From an uncultured Eubacteriales bacterium (GTDB lineage Bacteria; Bacillota; Clostridia; TANB77; CAG-508), in NCBI GenBank assembly GCA_948443845.1, contig CAOJUE010000014.1:1-51628 (forward strand): a stretch of DNA of 51,628 nucleotides, in the 5' to 3' direction. Each line of letters opens with the position of its first letter. Position 1 is the stretch's first letter. The notes below the pieces were generated by a model. That model had not been told where the DNA came from. It saw only the letters and a list, made by a program, of their open reading frames with translations, and did no database searches. Both the position numbers and the translations under genes were made by a program. Shown here piece by piece: positions 32,883 through 42,401 of this stretch.

Positions 32883-35573
32883 TTACTTCGTCTGATACCA
32901 ATTTTTGCCTTCCTGCAAATCAACTTCTAATTCAACAGACAATTTGGCTGCATTTTGCATACACTCTCGCAAAATTTGGCTGACTTCTTCTTTTTCGCTT
33001 TCGAAAGCTTCTATGATTAATTCATCATGAATTTGCAAAACAATTTTCGATTGCAACTTTCTCTTTTTTAATTCTTTGTAAACATCAATCATCGCAATTT
33101 TCATAATGTCAGCCGCAGTTCCTTGAATTGGGGCATTCATAGCTGCTCTATCTCCGAATTTTCGGACCATATAATTGTTGGAACTAATTTCTGGAATGTA
33201 TCTTCTACGATGAAACATGGTCTCAACATAGCCATTTTCCTTTGCTTTTTCAATTTCACGTTCCATAAATTCTTGAATTCGATGATATTTTTCCAAGTAA
33301 GAATCAATATATTGCTGAGCCTCTTTTCGTTTAATTCCCAATTGTTCTGCCAAACCAAAATCGCTGATTCCGTACACAATTCCAAAATTAACAGCTTTTG
33401 CATGATTTCGCATTTCTTTGGTCACTTTTTTCAAAGGAACTCCAAAAACTTGTGAGGCACAAATTTTGTGAATATCTTCCTGTTCTTGAAAAGCATTGAT
33501 CATGATTTCGTCTTGCGACATATGGGCTAATACTCTTAATTCAATTTGTGAATAATCCGCATCTAAGAAGACTTTGCCTTGCTGCGCTTTGAATAGTTTG
33601 CGAATTTGTTTGCCAAGCTCAGTTCTGGTTGGAATATTTTGCAAATTAGGGTTACTACTACTAAGCCTTCCAGTTGCAGCCACAGTTTGATGAAAAGTTG
33701 TGTGAATTCGCCCTGTTTTTGGATTGATGAAAGGCAACATTCCTTCAACAAAGGTGGAATTTAATTTTGAAACTTGTCGATACTCCAAAACTTTTTCAAT
33801 AATTGGATGGCTGTCTTTTAGTTTTTCCAAAGTATCCACATCAGTGGCATAACCATTTTTGTTCTTCTTTTTGTAGGGCAATTCTAGTTTTTCAAATAAA
33901 ATTTCTCCCAATTGTTTCGGTGAATTAATATTAAATTCTTGTCCAGCCATTTCGTAAATTTCTTGGCTTAAATTCTCAATTTGTTTTTTTAGCGTTTCTG
34001 ACATTTTTTGAATGTCTGCTTTATCGACCAAAACTCCCGTATATCGCATATCTGCTAGCACTTCGGCAGTTGGCATTTCGATTTTTTGGAATAAAGACAA
34101 CTGATTAACTTTTTTTAGCATTTTCTCCAAAATTGGTTTGGATTCACCAATTACATAGCTATACATGGCATATTTATAATCGGATTTTTCATTTTCTTGT
34201 GTTTCATCATCAAAAAAACTGGTTTGCACATTTTCTTTTTGCTCCAAATGACAATATGCTTCTATTTCTAAGTTTAGATGCTGTTTTGCGATTTCCTCTA
34301 AGGAATACAAATTTGCACCAGAATTTAATAAATACATAGCAATTCTACTATCAAACATCATGTTTTGTGGATTAATTCCTGCTTGTTTTAAAAGAATATA
34401 GTCATCTTTGATTTGATAGCCACATTTCAAAATTTCTGGATCTTCGAAAATTTCTTTAACATTTTCAGGCTCAAAATCAATGGCATATACTTTTCTTTCA
34501 TTTTTTTGATAAAGATTGATTTTTTTGATTTGGTTTTTGAGTACAAGTGCATCATTATCTGTAATGATTTCAAAATAATAGTAACATTCTTTTTGTTGTT
34601 TTATTTTTTCTAAAATTTCTGGAGATATAGTGGTTGGTATATATTCAAATAAGTCTTCTAGTTTCTTTTCGTTGCTGATTTCTTCTCCTTCTAAATTGAA
34701 ACGTTCAATAAAACGCTTGAAACGCAAGTTTTTGAATAGTTCTAAGACTTTTGCTCTATCCCAAGGTTCTACTTTAAATTGCGTTAAATCTTTTTCAATT
34801 GGTGCGTTAATGTCAATAGTTCCAAGTGTTCGGGAAAGGTATGCTAAATCTTTATTTTCTACTAATTTCTCTTTTTGTTTTCCCTTAATATCTGATTCAT
34901 CCTTTTCAATTGCTTCGTATAGTTGATCCATATTTTTGTATTTTTGAATTAAATTTAAGGCGGTTTTTTCGCCAATTCCAGGAACGCCAGGAATATTGTC
35001 TGAGGTATCACCCATTAAACCCTTTACCTCAATCATCTGTTTAGGAGTAACACCATAGGTTTGACGCACTTTTTTGGCGTCAAAATCTTCCATTTCTGTT
35101 TTGCCTTGTTTGGTCCTTGGCATTCGGATGATGACATTTTCTTTGGCTAATTGGAAGGAATCGCGGTCTCCAGTTAGCAAAATGACTTTTAGTTTTTGTT
35201 TGGCGCCCCAATCGCTTAGGGTTCCTAGAATGTCGTCGGCTTCGTAACCGGGTTTTTCTAGGATTTTGATGTGCATGGCGTCTAAAACTTCCTTTAAGAT
35301 GGGCATTTGTTCTGCTAATTCGTCTGGCATTCCTTTGCGTGTTCCTTTGTATTCGCTGTACAATTCATGCCTTTTGGTTGGGGATTTTACGTCAAAGGCA
35401 ACGACTAAATATTCTGGATTTTCGTCTTCTATGATACGAAACATGATGGTCAAAAAGCCATAAACTGCGTTCGTATAAGTTCCGTCCGCGGTTTGCAACA
35501 TTTTGTTACCCATGATTCCGTAAAAAGCACGATTTAGGATACTATTTCCATCGATAATAATTAATTTTTTCAA
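32883..35573 (-). CDS. polA: DNA polymerase I
   Basis: This 896-residue enzyme has an N-terminal 5'-3' exonuclease (residues 1-290; GNSILNRAFYG, YEADDILGT, GDTSDNIPGVPGIG). A middle 3'-5' exonuclease-like domain follows, lacking the D-x-E motif (the site reads YYYFEIITD), so proofreading is probably lost as in several Gram-positive PolA proteins. The C-terminal polymerase has motif A DYSQIELRVLAHMS, motif B with KAVNFGIVYG and motif C QIHDELIIE. It fills Okazaki-fragment and repair gaps. Confidence 0.97.
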   Translation of the reverse strand: MKKLIIIDGNSILNRAFYGIMGNKMLQTADGTYTNAVYGFLTIMFRIIEDENPEYLVVAFDVKSPTKRHELYSEYKGTRKGMPDELAEQMPILKEVLDAMHIKILEKPGYEADDILGTLSDWGAKQKLKVILLTGDRDSFQLAKENVIIRMPRTKQGKTEMEDFDAKKVRQTYGVTPKQMIEVKGLMGDTSDNIPGVPGIGEKTALNLIQKYKNMDQLYEAIEKDESDIKGKQKEKLVENKDLAYLSRTLGTIDINAPIEKDLTQFKVEPWDRAKVLELFKNLRFKRFIERFNLEGEEISNEKKLEDLFEYIPTTISPEILEKIKQQKECYYYFEIITDNDALVLKNQIKKINLYQKNERKVYAIDFEPENVKEIFEDPEILKCGYQIKDDYILLKQAGINPQNMMFDSRIAMYLLNSGANLYSLEEIAKQHLNLEIEAYCHLEQKENVQTSFFDDETQENEKSDYKYAMYSYVIGESKPILEKMLKKVNQLSLFQKIEMPTAEVLADMRYTGVLVDKADIQKMSETLKKQIENLSQEIYEMAGQEFNINSPKQLGEILFEKLELPYKKKNKNGYATDVDTLEKLKDSHPIIEKVLEYRQVSKLNSTFVEGMLPFINPKTGRIHTTFHQTVAATGRLSSSNPNLQNIPTRTELGKQIRKLFKAQQGKVFLDADYSQIELRVLAHMSQDEIMINAFQEQEDIHKICASQVFGVPLKKVTKEMRNHAKAVNFGIVYGISDFGLAEQLGIKRKEAQQYIDSYLEKYHRIQEFMEREIEKAKENGYVETMFHRRRYIPEISSNNYMVRKFGDRAAMNAPIQGTAADIMKIAMIDVYKELKKRKLQSKIVLQIHDELIIEAFESEKEEVSQILRECMQNAAKLSVELEVDLQEGKNWYQTK

Positions 35574-35602
35574 GATTTCCTCCTTGTATATCTATTTTAT
35601 CC

Positions 35603-35890
35603 CTATTGGCAAACCTTTCCTAAGAATGCGTCTTTCTTTTTCTGTATGATTCTTTTTTCTTTATCCATTGCCAAATAATTTTCATGAATTAATTGCAATA
35701 TTACTTTTGTTTCATATAACATTTCTTGCTCGTCTAATGGAAGCGTGAAATTAAAATTTGTTTTATACTTACAATCCATCTTTTGGGTAAGATTTTGAAT
35801 GACTTCTTTTGGAATTTTTTGATATTCTTTTTTGGATAAATGATTGATTATATCAATTACCTCTGCATATGCTTTCTCTCTATTATTCAC
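35603..35890 (-). CDS. Conserved small protein downstream of the large Fic gene
   Basis: About 95 residues, opening NNREKAYAEVIDIINHL, then KKEYQKIPKEVIQNL and SLDEQ-like text (PLDEQEMLYETKVIL). I recall similar small proteins in many uncultured Clostridia, but no function. I favour GTG 35890, with AAAGGTGAG just upstream; it overlaps the Fic stop by 8 bases. ATG 35911 is a longer alternative. Coupling suggests co-production with Fic, possibly as a partner; this is inference. Confidence 0.65.
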   Translation of the reverse strand: MNNREKAYAEVIDIINHLSKKEYQKIPKEVIQNLTQKMDCKYKTNFNFTLPLDEQEMLYETKVILQLIHENYLAMDKEKRIIQKKKDAFLGKVCQ

Positions 35891-37496
35891 TACGCTCACC
35901 TTTCTTTTCATTTTCTATCTGGTTTTGACTTTTACTTATCAATGGAGTTAACGCAATTTTGTCTTCGATTTTTACATCTTTTCCTAAATTTCGTATACTT
36001 TCTATTGTAGTTAATTCAATAGCACCAGGATTAAATGCTTGCACTCTTCGAATGAGATAGTCTTGAAAGACTCCGTAATCTCCATATATGGCTGCTCTAT
36101 CTCCTGCCTCCATATATTCACTTACTTGACAGCCTTGAATTCTATCGTAATAAGTATCAATTAATGCTGGCATAATAAGGTCTTTTTGGGCTAGCATCGT
36201 ACTTAACAAGATTTTTGCCGTTCTTCCATTTCCATCAGAAAAAGGATGAATCATCAGGAATTTTAAATGAATATCTGCACATCTTCTGACATACTCTTCT
36301 GGATTTTCACACGCAATTGCATCACTATATTCTGTTTCCAACTTCTTCATTTCCTCTTCTATTTGGTTTCGTGAAAAATTTGCACCTTTTATAAATTGAT
36401 TTGATTTGAGCGGACCATTTCTATATTGTTCCGTGATTTCTCTATCACAATGTATTTCTTTGTTTTTGAGAATTGTTCTTATTCCTGATACCATCTGGCT
36501 TAATGTTTCTGATTTTAATAATTCTGGCGAATACATTTCTTGCGCAATTTGCATGTTGCCTTTTACATCTTTGATGAACTTTCCAATATCCTCAATGAAT
36601 GCTGTACTTAAAAATTCACCTAAATCTTTAATTTCCTCAAATTCCCTCAGCACCATATCTATTGAAACATCATTTTGCATAAGCAATTTCATTTTTTCTA
36701 TTTGCCTTTTTCCAAATCTAGTTTGGTATAATTCTTCTTGAGCTTGAAATCCCTCTACCATCTTTTGTCGAAGCCCGTCTTCTGTCAAATTTTTAGCATC
36801 TAGCTCAGCAAGTTTTTGGTTTAAAGGCTGTAGCAATTCTTTTTTTATTTTTCGATTACGAAAAAATTGTTGTACAAAATTTTTAGCAGGTGGTGGCAAT
36901 TGAATCATTGCTTGCATTTCTCCTGGGGCTTTCTCCACTTCACTCTTTTTTTGCGGTTTTAATTCTGCTTGAAGTAATTCTTTTTGTTGTTCTAGTTTCC
37001 TTTTTTTCTCTAAATTTTCAAAATCTTCTTTCCAATCGGAATAGAAGCCTTCTACCATCTCTGTTTGTTTTTTTACCATTTTATAAAAATCAGGTGTACT
37101 TATTAATTGGGGCTCATAATAGGTATCGATAAAATCAATTAATTTTTCCCATTTTTCAAAATCACCTTTTAAAAAGTTAGCTAAAGTTGATTTTTCAGCA
37201 TTTAAGCCATCTGTTGAATTTAATATAGTTGTCATTTCAAAATTACCCTTTTCATTTAGAATAGGAAATTTTTCCCCTACATGCGAAAAACCATCACTAT
37301 GAATTCCATACATTTCAGTAAGTATTTGGCTTAAATGCACATCTACATGAAGTGATGAGGCTACAAATCTTCTTATTAATTGAAAATTCTCTGTTGCTTT
37401 TTCATCACCATTCATGATATATTTTAAAATTTCTAACTCATTTTGAGGAATTTTATATTGTTTAAATTCATTATAAATTTTCTCGATTTTTTCCAT
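35883..37496 (-). CDS. Large Fic-domain protein (537 aa)
   Basis: The Fic loop HPFSDGNGRTAK starts at His417, complete for nucleotide transfer. The N-terminal 400 residues are mostly helical, with charged coiled coil at about 155-260. A TEMVEG at residues 145-150 fits the (S/T)-x-x-x-E-(G/N) inhibitory pattern but is far from the core, so this is weak evidence. ATG 37496 has AAGGATGG upstream; the open frame runs to 37553. Promoter at 37525-37553. It may target a host or own protein; nothing in the sequence decides. Confidence 0.88.
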   Translation of the reverse strand: MEKIEKIYNEFKQYKIPQNELEILKYIMNGDEKATENFQLIRRFVASSLHVDVHLSQILTEMYGIHSDGFSHVGEKFPILNEKGNFEMTTILNSTDGLNAEKSTLANFLKGDFEKWEKLIDFIDTYYEPQLISTPDFYKMVKKQTEMVEGFYSDWKEDFENLEKKRKLEQQKELLQAELKPQKKSEVEKAPGEMQAMIQLPPPAKNFVQQFFRNRKIKKELLQPLNQKLAELDAKNLTEDGLRQKMVEGFQAQEELYQTRFGKRQIEKMKLLMQNDVSIDMVLREFEEIKDLGEFLSTAFIEDIGKFIKDVKGNMQIAQEMYSPELLKSETLSQMVSGIRTILKNKEIHCDREITEQYRNGPLKSNQFIKGANFSRNQIEEEMKKLETEYSDAIACENPEEYVRRCADIHLKFLMIHPFSDGNGRTAKILLSTMLAQKDLIMPALIDTYYDRIQGCQVSEYMEAGDRAAIYGDYGVFQDYLIRRVQAFNPGAIELTTIESIRNLGKDVKIEDKIALTPLISKSQNQIENEKKGERSE

Positions 37497-37524
37497 TTTA
37501 TCCATCCTTAAACTATATTTTATA

Positions 37525-37553
37525 ATTTTATCATTTCTTAAATTAAATAGCAA
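37525..37553 (-). promoter_or_regulatory. Promoter of the large Fic gene
   Basis: On the minus strand TTGCTA (37553-37548) and TAAAAT (37530-37525) are separated by 17 bases. Confidence 0.55.
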
Positions 37554-37568
37554 TCTCCTATCAAAAAT

Positions 37569-38528
37569 TTACACATGTGACTGTAATAATTCGATTTCTC
37601 CCTGCAATTCATACTGTTTCGCATTCGCTGGAATGATAAAACTATCGCCTTTGGTTATTTCGTAAGTCTGATTTTGTATTTTTAATTTTCCCTTTCCTTC
37701 AATCACATTAAACGCCAAAAATGATTGTCCTGAAATTTCTTCTTGAAACTTAAGTTTCACGTTTATTTTATTCGTCGTAAAAAATTTCGATTCGACAACA
37801 CTAACTTTGGAAGAATTGCTTGGAATGTTTTTTATTTGTGGATTTTGCTCCAAATTGATAACATCTAACGCTTTCTGAATATGTAATTCTCTAGGTTTTC
37901 CGTCTTTGCCAACTCTTCCCCAATCGTAAACACGATAAGTTACGTTACTGTTTTGTTGAACTTCTGCAACTAGCGTTTTTCCAAGCAAAGCGTGAATCGT
38001 TCCAGAAGGAATAAAAATCGCATCTCCTTTGTGAACATCGATATAGTTTAAGTATTCTGCAATTTTTTCCGAATTCATCGCCTCTTCTAGCATTTTTTTC
38101 GTAACACCTTGTTTGACACCACAAATAATTTGAGCACCTGGCTCGCAATCTAGAATATACCACATTTCTGTTTTTCCAAAGGAACTCTCATTTTTGATGG
38201 CATATTTGTTGTCCGGATGAACTTGGACAGATAAACTGTTGTTGGCGTCAATCAATTTAATTAATAATGGAAATTTGTGTAGGCTTGCACATCTGGTTCC
38301 AAAAATGGCTTCTCTTACGTTTAAATCAGCGAACAATTCGGTTAGCGTTTTTCCTGCATATTCGCCATTTTTTATTTTGGATTCGCCATTTTCATTGGTT
38401 GAAATTTCCCAACTTTCGGCTGTACATTCTTCGTTTTTTACTTGTTTGTGAAAAATATTTTTTAATTTTTGACCTCCCCAAATGTAGTCCTTAAATTCGG
38501 GTTCTAAAAAAATTGGTTCAATATTCAT
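37569..38528 (-). CDS. manA: Mannose-6-phosphate isomerase, class I
   Basis: This 319-residue cupin enzyme interconverts fructose-6-phosphate and mannose-6-phosphate. Zinc ligands lie in QVHPDNKYAI and GKTEMWYIL, and the later His is in FIPSGTIHALLGKTLVAEVQ. The N-terminal KDYIWGGQKLKN is typical of the short Firmicute type (about 310-320 residues). It is divergent from thiN, with a 90-base spacer holding no clear shared operator. Confidence 0.95.
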   Translation of the reverse strand: MNIEPIFLEPEFKDYIWGGQKLKNIFHKQVKNEECTAESWEISTNENGESKIKNGEYAGKTLTELFADLNVREAIFGTRCASLHKFPLLIKLIDANNSLSVQVHPDNKYAIKNESSFGKTEMWYILDCEPGAQIICGVKQGVTKKMLEEAMNSEKIAEYLNYIDVHKGDAIFIPSGTIHALLGKTLVAEVQQNSNVTYRVYDWGRVGKDGKPRELHIQKALDVINLEQNPQIKNIPSNSSKVSVVESKFFTTNKINVKLKFQEEISGQSFLAFNVIEGKGKLKIQNQTYEITKGDSFIIPANAKQYELQGEIELLQSHV

Positions 38529-38618
38529 ATTTTTTCTCCTTTTTTCATAACTCTTGCAAATATTTTCATCTTATGTTTTAATCATTATAACACTTAATTT
38601 TTGGAAAGGAAATAGGAA

Positions 38619-39272
38619 ATGGAAACTTTAATTGTATCTGGTGGAGAAATTGACCTTGCGTTTTTGCAAAACTACTTGGCAAAGCACCAAAATCAAGTCA
38701 TTATTGCTGTCGATAAAGGCTTAGAAGCCTTGCACCAGTTAAATATTTTGCCACATCATATCGTAGGAGATTTGGATTCGACTGATTGTAGTATTTTGAA
38801 ATTTTATCAAAATCATCCACAAATCACGGTTCATCAATATAGACCAGAAAAAGATTTTACGGATACGGATATTGCCTTAAATTTGGCAATTTCTTTGCAA
38901 TCTTCGAAAATCACAATTTTGGGCGCCTTGGGAAAACGTTTTGACCACGCTTTGGCAAATATTCATATTTTGACAAATGCTTTAAACGCTGGTATTTCTT
39001 GCGAAATCTTGGATCCCCATAATCGAATTTATTTAAAAAATAAAGATTTCATTTTAAAAAAATCCAAACTTTATGGCAGATATATTTCGTTTATTCCGCT
39101 TACTTCTTCCGTAAAACATTTGAGTTTGACTGGTTTTCGATATCCATTGGAAGATTATGAATTGAGTATTGGAAAAAGTTTGGGTGTTAGTAATGAAGTG
39201 GTGGAAAATGTGGCAAATGTGACATTTTTGGACGGAATTTTAATCGTGGTGGAAAGCAAAGATTGTGCTTAA
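38619..39272 (+). CDS. thiN: Thiamine pyrophosphokinase
   Basis: This 217-residue enzyme transfers pyrophosphate from ATP to thiamine. Motifs: VDKGLEAL, HHIVGDLDSTD, EKDFTDTDIAL and GALGKRFDHALANI, with conserved aspartates, then a C-terminal beta-sandwich. ATG is preceded by GGAAAGGAAATA. It is the last plus-strand gene in the window and its stop overlaps the end of the convergent phosphatase gene by 4 bases. No TPP riboswitch was seen upstream. Confidence 0.94.
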   Translation: METLIVSGGEIDLAFLQNYLAKHQNQVIIAVDKGLEALHQLNILPHHIVGDLDSTDCSILKFYQNHPQITVHQYRPEKDFTDTDIALNLAISLQSSKITILGALGKRFDHALANIHILTNALNAGISCEILDPHNRIYLKNKDFILKKSKLYGRYISFIPLTSSVKHLSLTGFRYPLEDYELSIGKSLGVSNEVVENVANVTFLDGILIVVESKDCA

Positions 39273-40042
39273 TGGTTCAACACTTCAACCAATTTCTCAT
39301 GAATTCTACCATTGCTCACAAGCAAAGTATCGACTTTTGAGCGATTTTCGCCTTTTAAATTCGTTATTTTTCCGCCTGCTTCTTGCACAAATAATTTGCC
39401 TGCAGCAGAACTAATTCCTACACTTGGTTTCACATTCAATATGCCATCGATTTTTCCCGAAGCACACCAACAAAGTTCTATTGCTCCAGAAACAACCAAC
39501 CTTAAACCTCTTACTTGACTTGCCAATTTTTCTTCCACCTTCAAGACATCTTTGATGTGTTCGTCTTTATAATGCGAAGTTAAGCAAAATGAAAGAATGC
39601 TATCACTTAGTTTTTCATGCTGGGAAACTGCTAATTTCTTTCCATTGCAATACGCGCCTTGACCTTTTATGGCATAATAAATATCATTTTGATTGTAATC
39701 AAACACAATGCCAAATATGGTTTCATCGTTTTTCTTTAGTGCAATAGAAGTTGAAAATAAGGGAATTCCTGCTGCGAAATTTATGGTTCCGTCGATTGGG
39801 TCAATAAACCACTCGTATTCGCTGTTTTTCTGAAGTTCTCCGCATTCTTCGGAATAAATTCCATGTTCTGGAAACCATTCTTGTATTTTCTGTACAATCT
39901 TGTTTTCCATAAAAATATCCACATCGGTTACGATATCATTTCTGTCTTTATTTTTTATATTTAACTGCATCTTTTTGGCTTGTTCGTAACTTTCTAAAAC
40001 AAGTTTTTTCATTTTTTCGATTAATTCAAAATCTATATTCAT
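39269..40042 (-). CDS. Inositol monophosphatase-family protein, atypical metal site
   Basis: This 257-residue protein has the first metal block SEECGE, the core DPIDGTINFAAGIP, and the ending SAAGKLFVQEAGG. The usual W-D-x-A-A-G with the third metal aspartate is replaced by VGISSAAG, with Ser or Gly where Asp is expected. Activity may be altered, or the family is a divergent clostridial branch with another substrate (3'-nucleotide or sugar phosphate). It is followed by the thiN end and preceded by the MBL gene. Confidence 0.8.
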   Translation of the reverse strand: MNIDFELIEKMKKLVLESYEQAKKMQLNIKNKDRNDIVTDVDIFMENKIVQKIQEWFPEHGIYSEECGELQKNSEYEWFIDPIDGTINFAAGIPLFSTSIALKKNDETIFGIVFDYNQNDIYYAIKGQGAYCNGKKLAVSQHEKLSDSILSFCLTSHYKDEHIKDVLKVEEKLASQVRGLRLVVSGAIELCWCASGKIDGILNVKPSVGISSAAGKLFVQEAGGKITNLKGENRSKVDTLLVSNGRIHEKLVEVLNH

Positions 40043-40053
40043 CTTTTTTCTCC

Positions 40054-40761
40054 TTACAATTCAAATTTATATCCATCCTCTTTTACCAAAATGTTCGCTA
40101 TTTTTAAATTTTCTAATTCTTCTCTTGTTTCATCTTTCATATGCGTAGCAATTAAAGTTTTGTGATATTCTTTGGCAAGAAAACTTAAATTGTCAATTCC
40201 CATATGGCTTTCATCGCCCTGTATTCTTGAGCAATCTGCAATTGTAATTTCACTGTTTTTTACAATTGTTTGCACGCCTTCGCAGAATGCGCAATCTCCT
40301 GTTAGACCTAATTTGTCGTCTATGATATAACCATAGGCTGGTTTTTCTTTTCCATGCAATACTGGAAATGATTGAATTTTATACGTATTTTCTAAAATCT
40401 CATTTGGTTTTAGTTCTCTATATTGAATATAAGAATCTATTTTTTCCAAAAAATGATAATGATATATTTGGCATAATTGCTTTACTTTATTTTCAATACC
40501 TTTTGGACCAATGATGTAAGTATTTCGTTCCACTTTTTTATTTTTGTAGAGATACATTAGTAAAAATGGAATATCTGCCGTGTGGTCTCCATGCAGATGG
40601 GTAATCAATATTTTATCGATTTTTTCTGGAATATGATTGTTTCTGAGCAGTGTTTTAAGAATTCCATTTGGTACATCGATTAGTATGTCATCGTTGATTA
40701 GCGTGCAGGCATTATTGTATTTGGAATAGATTGCTCCGGTTCCGATTAGGGTTATGTTCAT
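40054..40761 (-). CDS. Metallo-beta-lactamase-fold hydrolase (RNase Z-like)
   Basis: This 235-residue protein carries the HxHxDH motif as THLHGDHTAD, with His55, His57, Asp59 and His60. Later ligands probably lie in VLHGKEKPAYG, LGLTGDCAF and ATHMKDE. The overall order resembles RNase Z and phosphodiesterases, but it lacks the long exosite arm, so a tRNA role is not sure. Its ATG overlaps the end of the upstream unknown gene by 4 bases. Confidence 0.85.
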   Translation of the reverse strand: MNITLIGTGAIYSKYNNACTLINDDILIDVPNGILKTLLRNNHIPEKIDKILITHLHGDHTADIPFLLMYLYKNKKVERNTYIIGPKGIENKVKQLCQIYHYHFLEKIDSYIQYRELKPNEILENTYKIQSFPVLHGKEKPAYGYIIDDKLGLTGDCAFCEGVQTIVKNSEITIADCSRIQGDESHMGIDNLSFLAKEYHKTLIATHMKDETREELENLKIANILVKEDGYKFEL

Positions 40762-41762
40762 CGTAGATTTTCTCCTTTCTGGGTATCTATTTCTTTATCG
40801 TGCGGGTTTAATTCTTTACTTTTTAATACTTCCTTTTCATTTTTTTGCAGTTCTCTTTTTTGCATTAATGGCGTTTGCATTAATTTACCATAATATTTTT
40901 CTAATTCGCCTTCATCATAATCAATGCCTCTATAGTCTTGTCTATTCTCATCTAACATATTTTGCATATGCTGTTCTCCAGAAATTCCTGTTTCTAATTT
41001 TTTTATGGTTGACATTGGTATGGTAACTCCTTCTTTATATTTTGCTCTGTATTCTTTATCTTTTTGTTTTTCCAATAAAAAAGAATCACCATATATTTTG
41101 GCTTTTTCTGATACAAGTTCTACAAAACCATTCTTAAGAATGTCATGAGCAAATTCTTTTCCACCTGGAAGATTTATACACCAATACCCTGCAAGAGGGG
41201 CTACTTTATTTCCAAACCTTTCATCCTTAATAAATCTTTCACTGCCTTCATCTCTTAAAAAAAGCTGTCTATAGGTTACATCTATTAACCAGTTCAACTC
41301 TTTTACCTCTCCGTTCTCTTTAACCGGTATAGGAACACTAGAAAAGCCATGCACCCCCGCTAATCCTTCTCCTATTATTGTTAAATTAGCATTTGAAACA
41401 CGTGCTTGTAAGCCCATATTACTTAAAAGTTCTGTAACAATTCCCACTGATAATCCACATAGTCCTTGTAAACTATCTTTCTTTATCCCTCTTCCTCCAA
41501 ATTTTATACTATGTTGATCTAGTATTTCTCTATCTCTTTGAACAATCCACTTAAGTAATTCTATCGCCTCACTTCTTTCAATTCCTTCTACAATTTCTCC
41601 TGCTTTAGCATTTTTAATTAAAATCTTACCCAATCTTTCTTCAATATCAGCAATATTAGATAATTCTATATCTGTATAGTTTTTCATACATGGCTCTGTT
41701 TCATCTATAAATCTTTTACCTTCTTTATATTTAATTTCAATTAACGTTATATTTTCACTCAT
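40758..41762 (-). CDS. Putative papain/transglutaminase-fold protein (334 aa)
   Basis: Not a named family that I can place. A Cys-His-Asp set in the order of transglutaminase-like enzymes is visible: Cys102 in SLQGLCGLSVGIVTELL, His138 in LAGVHGFSSVP and Asp161 in LNWLIDVTYRQLF. The phrase LIDVTYRQLF is found in several Firmicute proteins of this type. Residues 1-90 are helical, and the C-terminal 100 are charged and probably flexible. Substrate unknown. It is the first gene of a coupled set with the MBL hydrolase and the phosphatase. Confidence 0.6.
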   Translation of the reverse strand: MSENITLIEIKYKEGKRFIDETEPCMKNYTDIELSNIADIEERLGKILIKNAKAGEIVEGIERSEAIELLKWIVQRDREILDQHSIKFGGRGIKKDSLQGLCGLSVGIVTELLSNMGLQARVSNANLTIIGEGLAGVHGFSSVPIPVKENGEVKELNWLIDVTYRQLFLRDEGSERFIKDERFGNKVAPLAGYWCINLPGGKEFAHDILKNGFVELVSEKAKIYGDSFLLEKQKDKEYRAKYKEGVTIPMSTIKKLETGISGEQHMQNMLDENRQDYRGIDYDEGELEKYYGKLMQTPLMQKRELQKNEKEVLKSKELNPHDKEIDTQKGENLR

Positions 41763-41854
41763 TTTTCAATAAACTCCCCTTAATAAATTTTTATATGTTC
41801 ATCCATTACATGGATATTTAACAAACTATTTTTAACATCCATAATTTTATAAGA

Positions 41855-42397
41855 TTATTTCTTACTATATTTTCGGTATCTCTCCTCCTCCGAAAATACA
41901 CACCCACAATACTTCTGCATATACAACCCCAATTCTCTCGCCTTCGCCTGTCCTTCTCGGAATCCCACTCGAAAATCACGATACAAAAACGCCACACCAT
42001 ATTTCTCCGCCATTTCTCTACATACCGCCTTAATTTCCTCATGCTTCTGATAAGGACTCACCAACAACGTCGTCGAAAAAGCCTCAAAACCATTCTCTTT
42101 CGCATATTTCGCCGTTTCCTCCATACGAACTCGATAACAATAGTTTTGGCAACGATTTTCGATATCATTCGACACTTTTTGACAAAATTCGCGTAGTCCA
42201 TAATTCTCATTCACAATCAATTCCAAATCAATCGTTTTACTATATTCAATCAAACAATCGCGCCTCGCCTTATATTCCATAAAAGGATGAATATTCGGAT
42301 TAAACCAATACGCAACTGGCTCGATTCCTTCTCCTCTCAAATGCTCAATGCAATACACGCTACAAGGCGCACAACAAGTATGTAACAACAATTTCAT
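41855..42397 (-). CDS. queH: Epoxyqueuosine reductase QueH
   Basis: This 180-residue protein of the DUF208 family makes queuosine in tRNA in species without QueG. Cysteines: CC at 8-9 and Cys12 (LLHTCCAPCSVYC), the pair in CQNYCYR, and the CGC near the end, matching the family's iron-sulfur and redox cysteines. FSTTLLVSPYQKHEEI is another family block. It lies 4 bases after the glycosyltransferase. Confidence 0.94.
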   Translation of the reverse strand: MKLLLHTCCAPCSVYCIEHLRGEGIEPVAYWFNPNIHPFMEYKARRDCLIEYSKTIDLELIVNENYGLREFCQKVSNDIENRCQNYCYRVRMEETAKYAKENGFEAFSTTLLVSPYQKHEEIKAVCREMAEKYGVAFLYRDFRVGFREGQAKARELGLYMQKYCGCVFSEEERYRKYSKK

Positions 42398-42401
42398 TTT
42401 C

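Noticed and set aside
38529..38618. Shared operator or TPP riboswitch between manA and thiN
   Set aside because: The 90-base gap is too short for a TPP element and shows no conserved riboswitch core.
41818..42042. Minus-strand frame overlapping queH
   Set aside because: Arginine-rich shadow of queH with no ribosome site.
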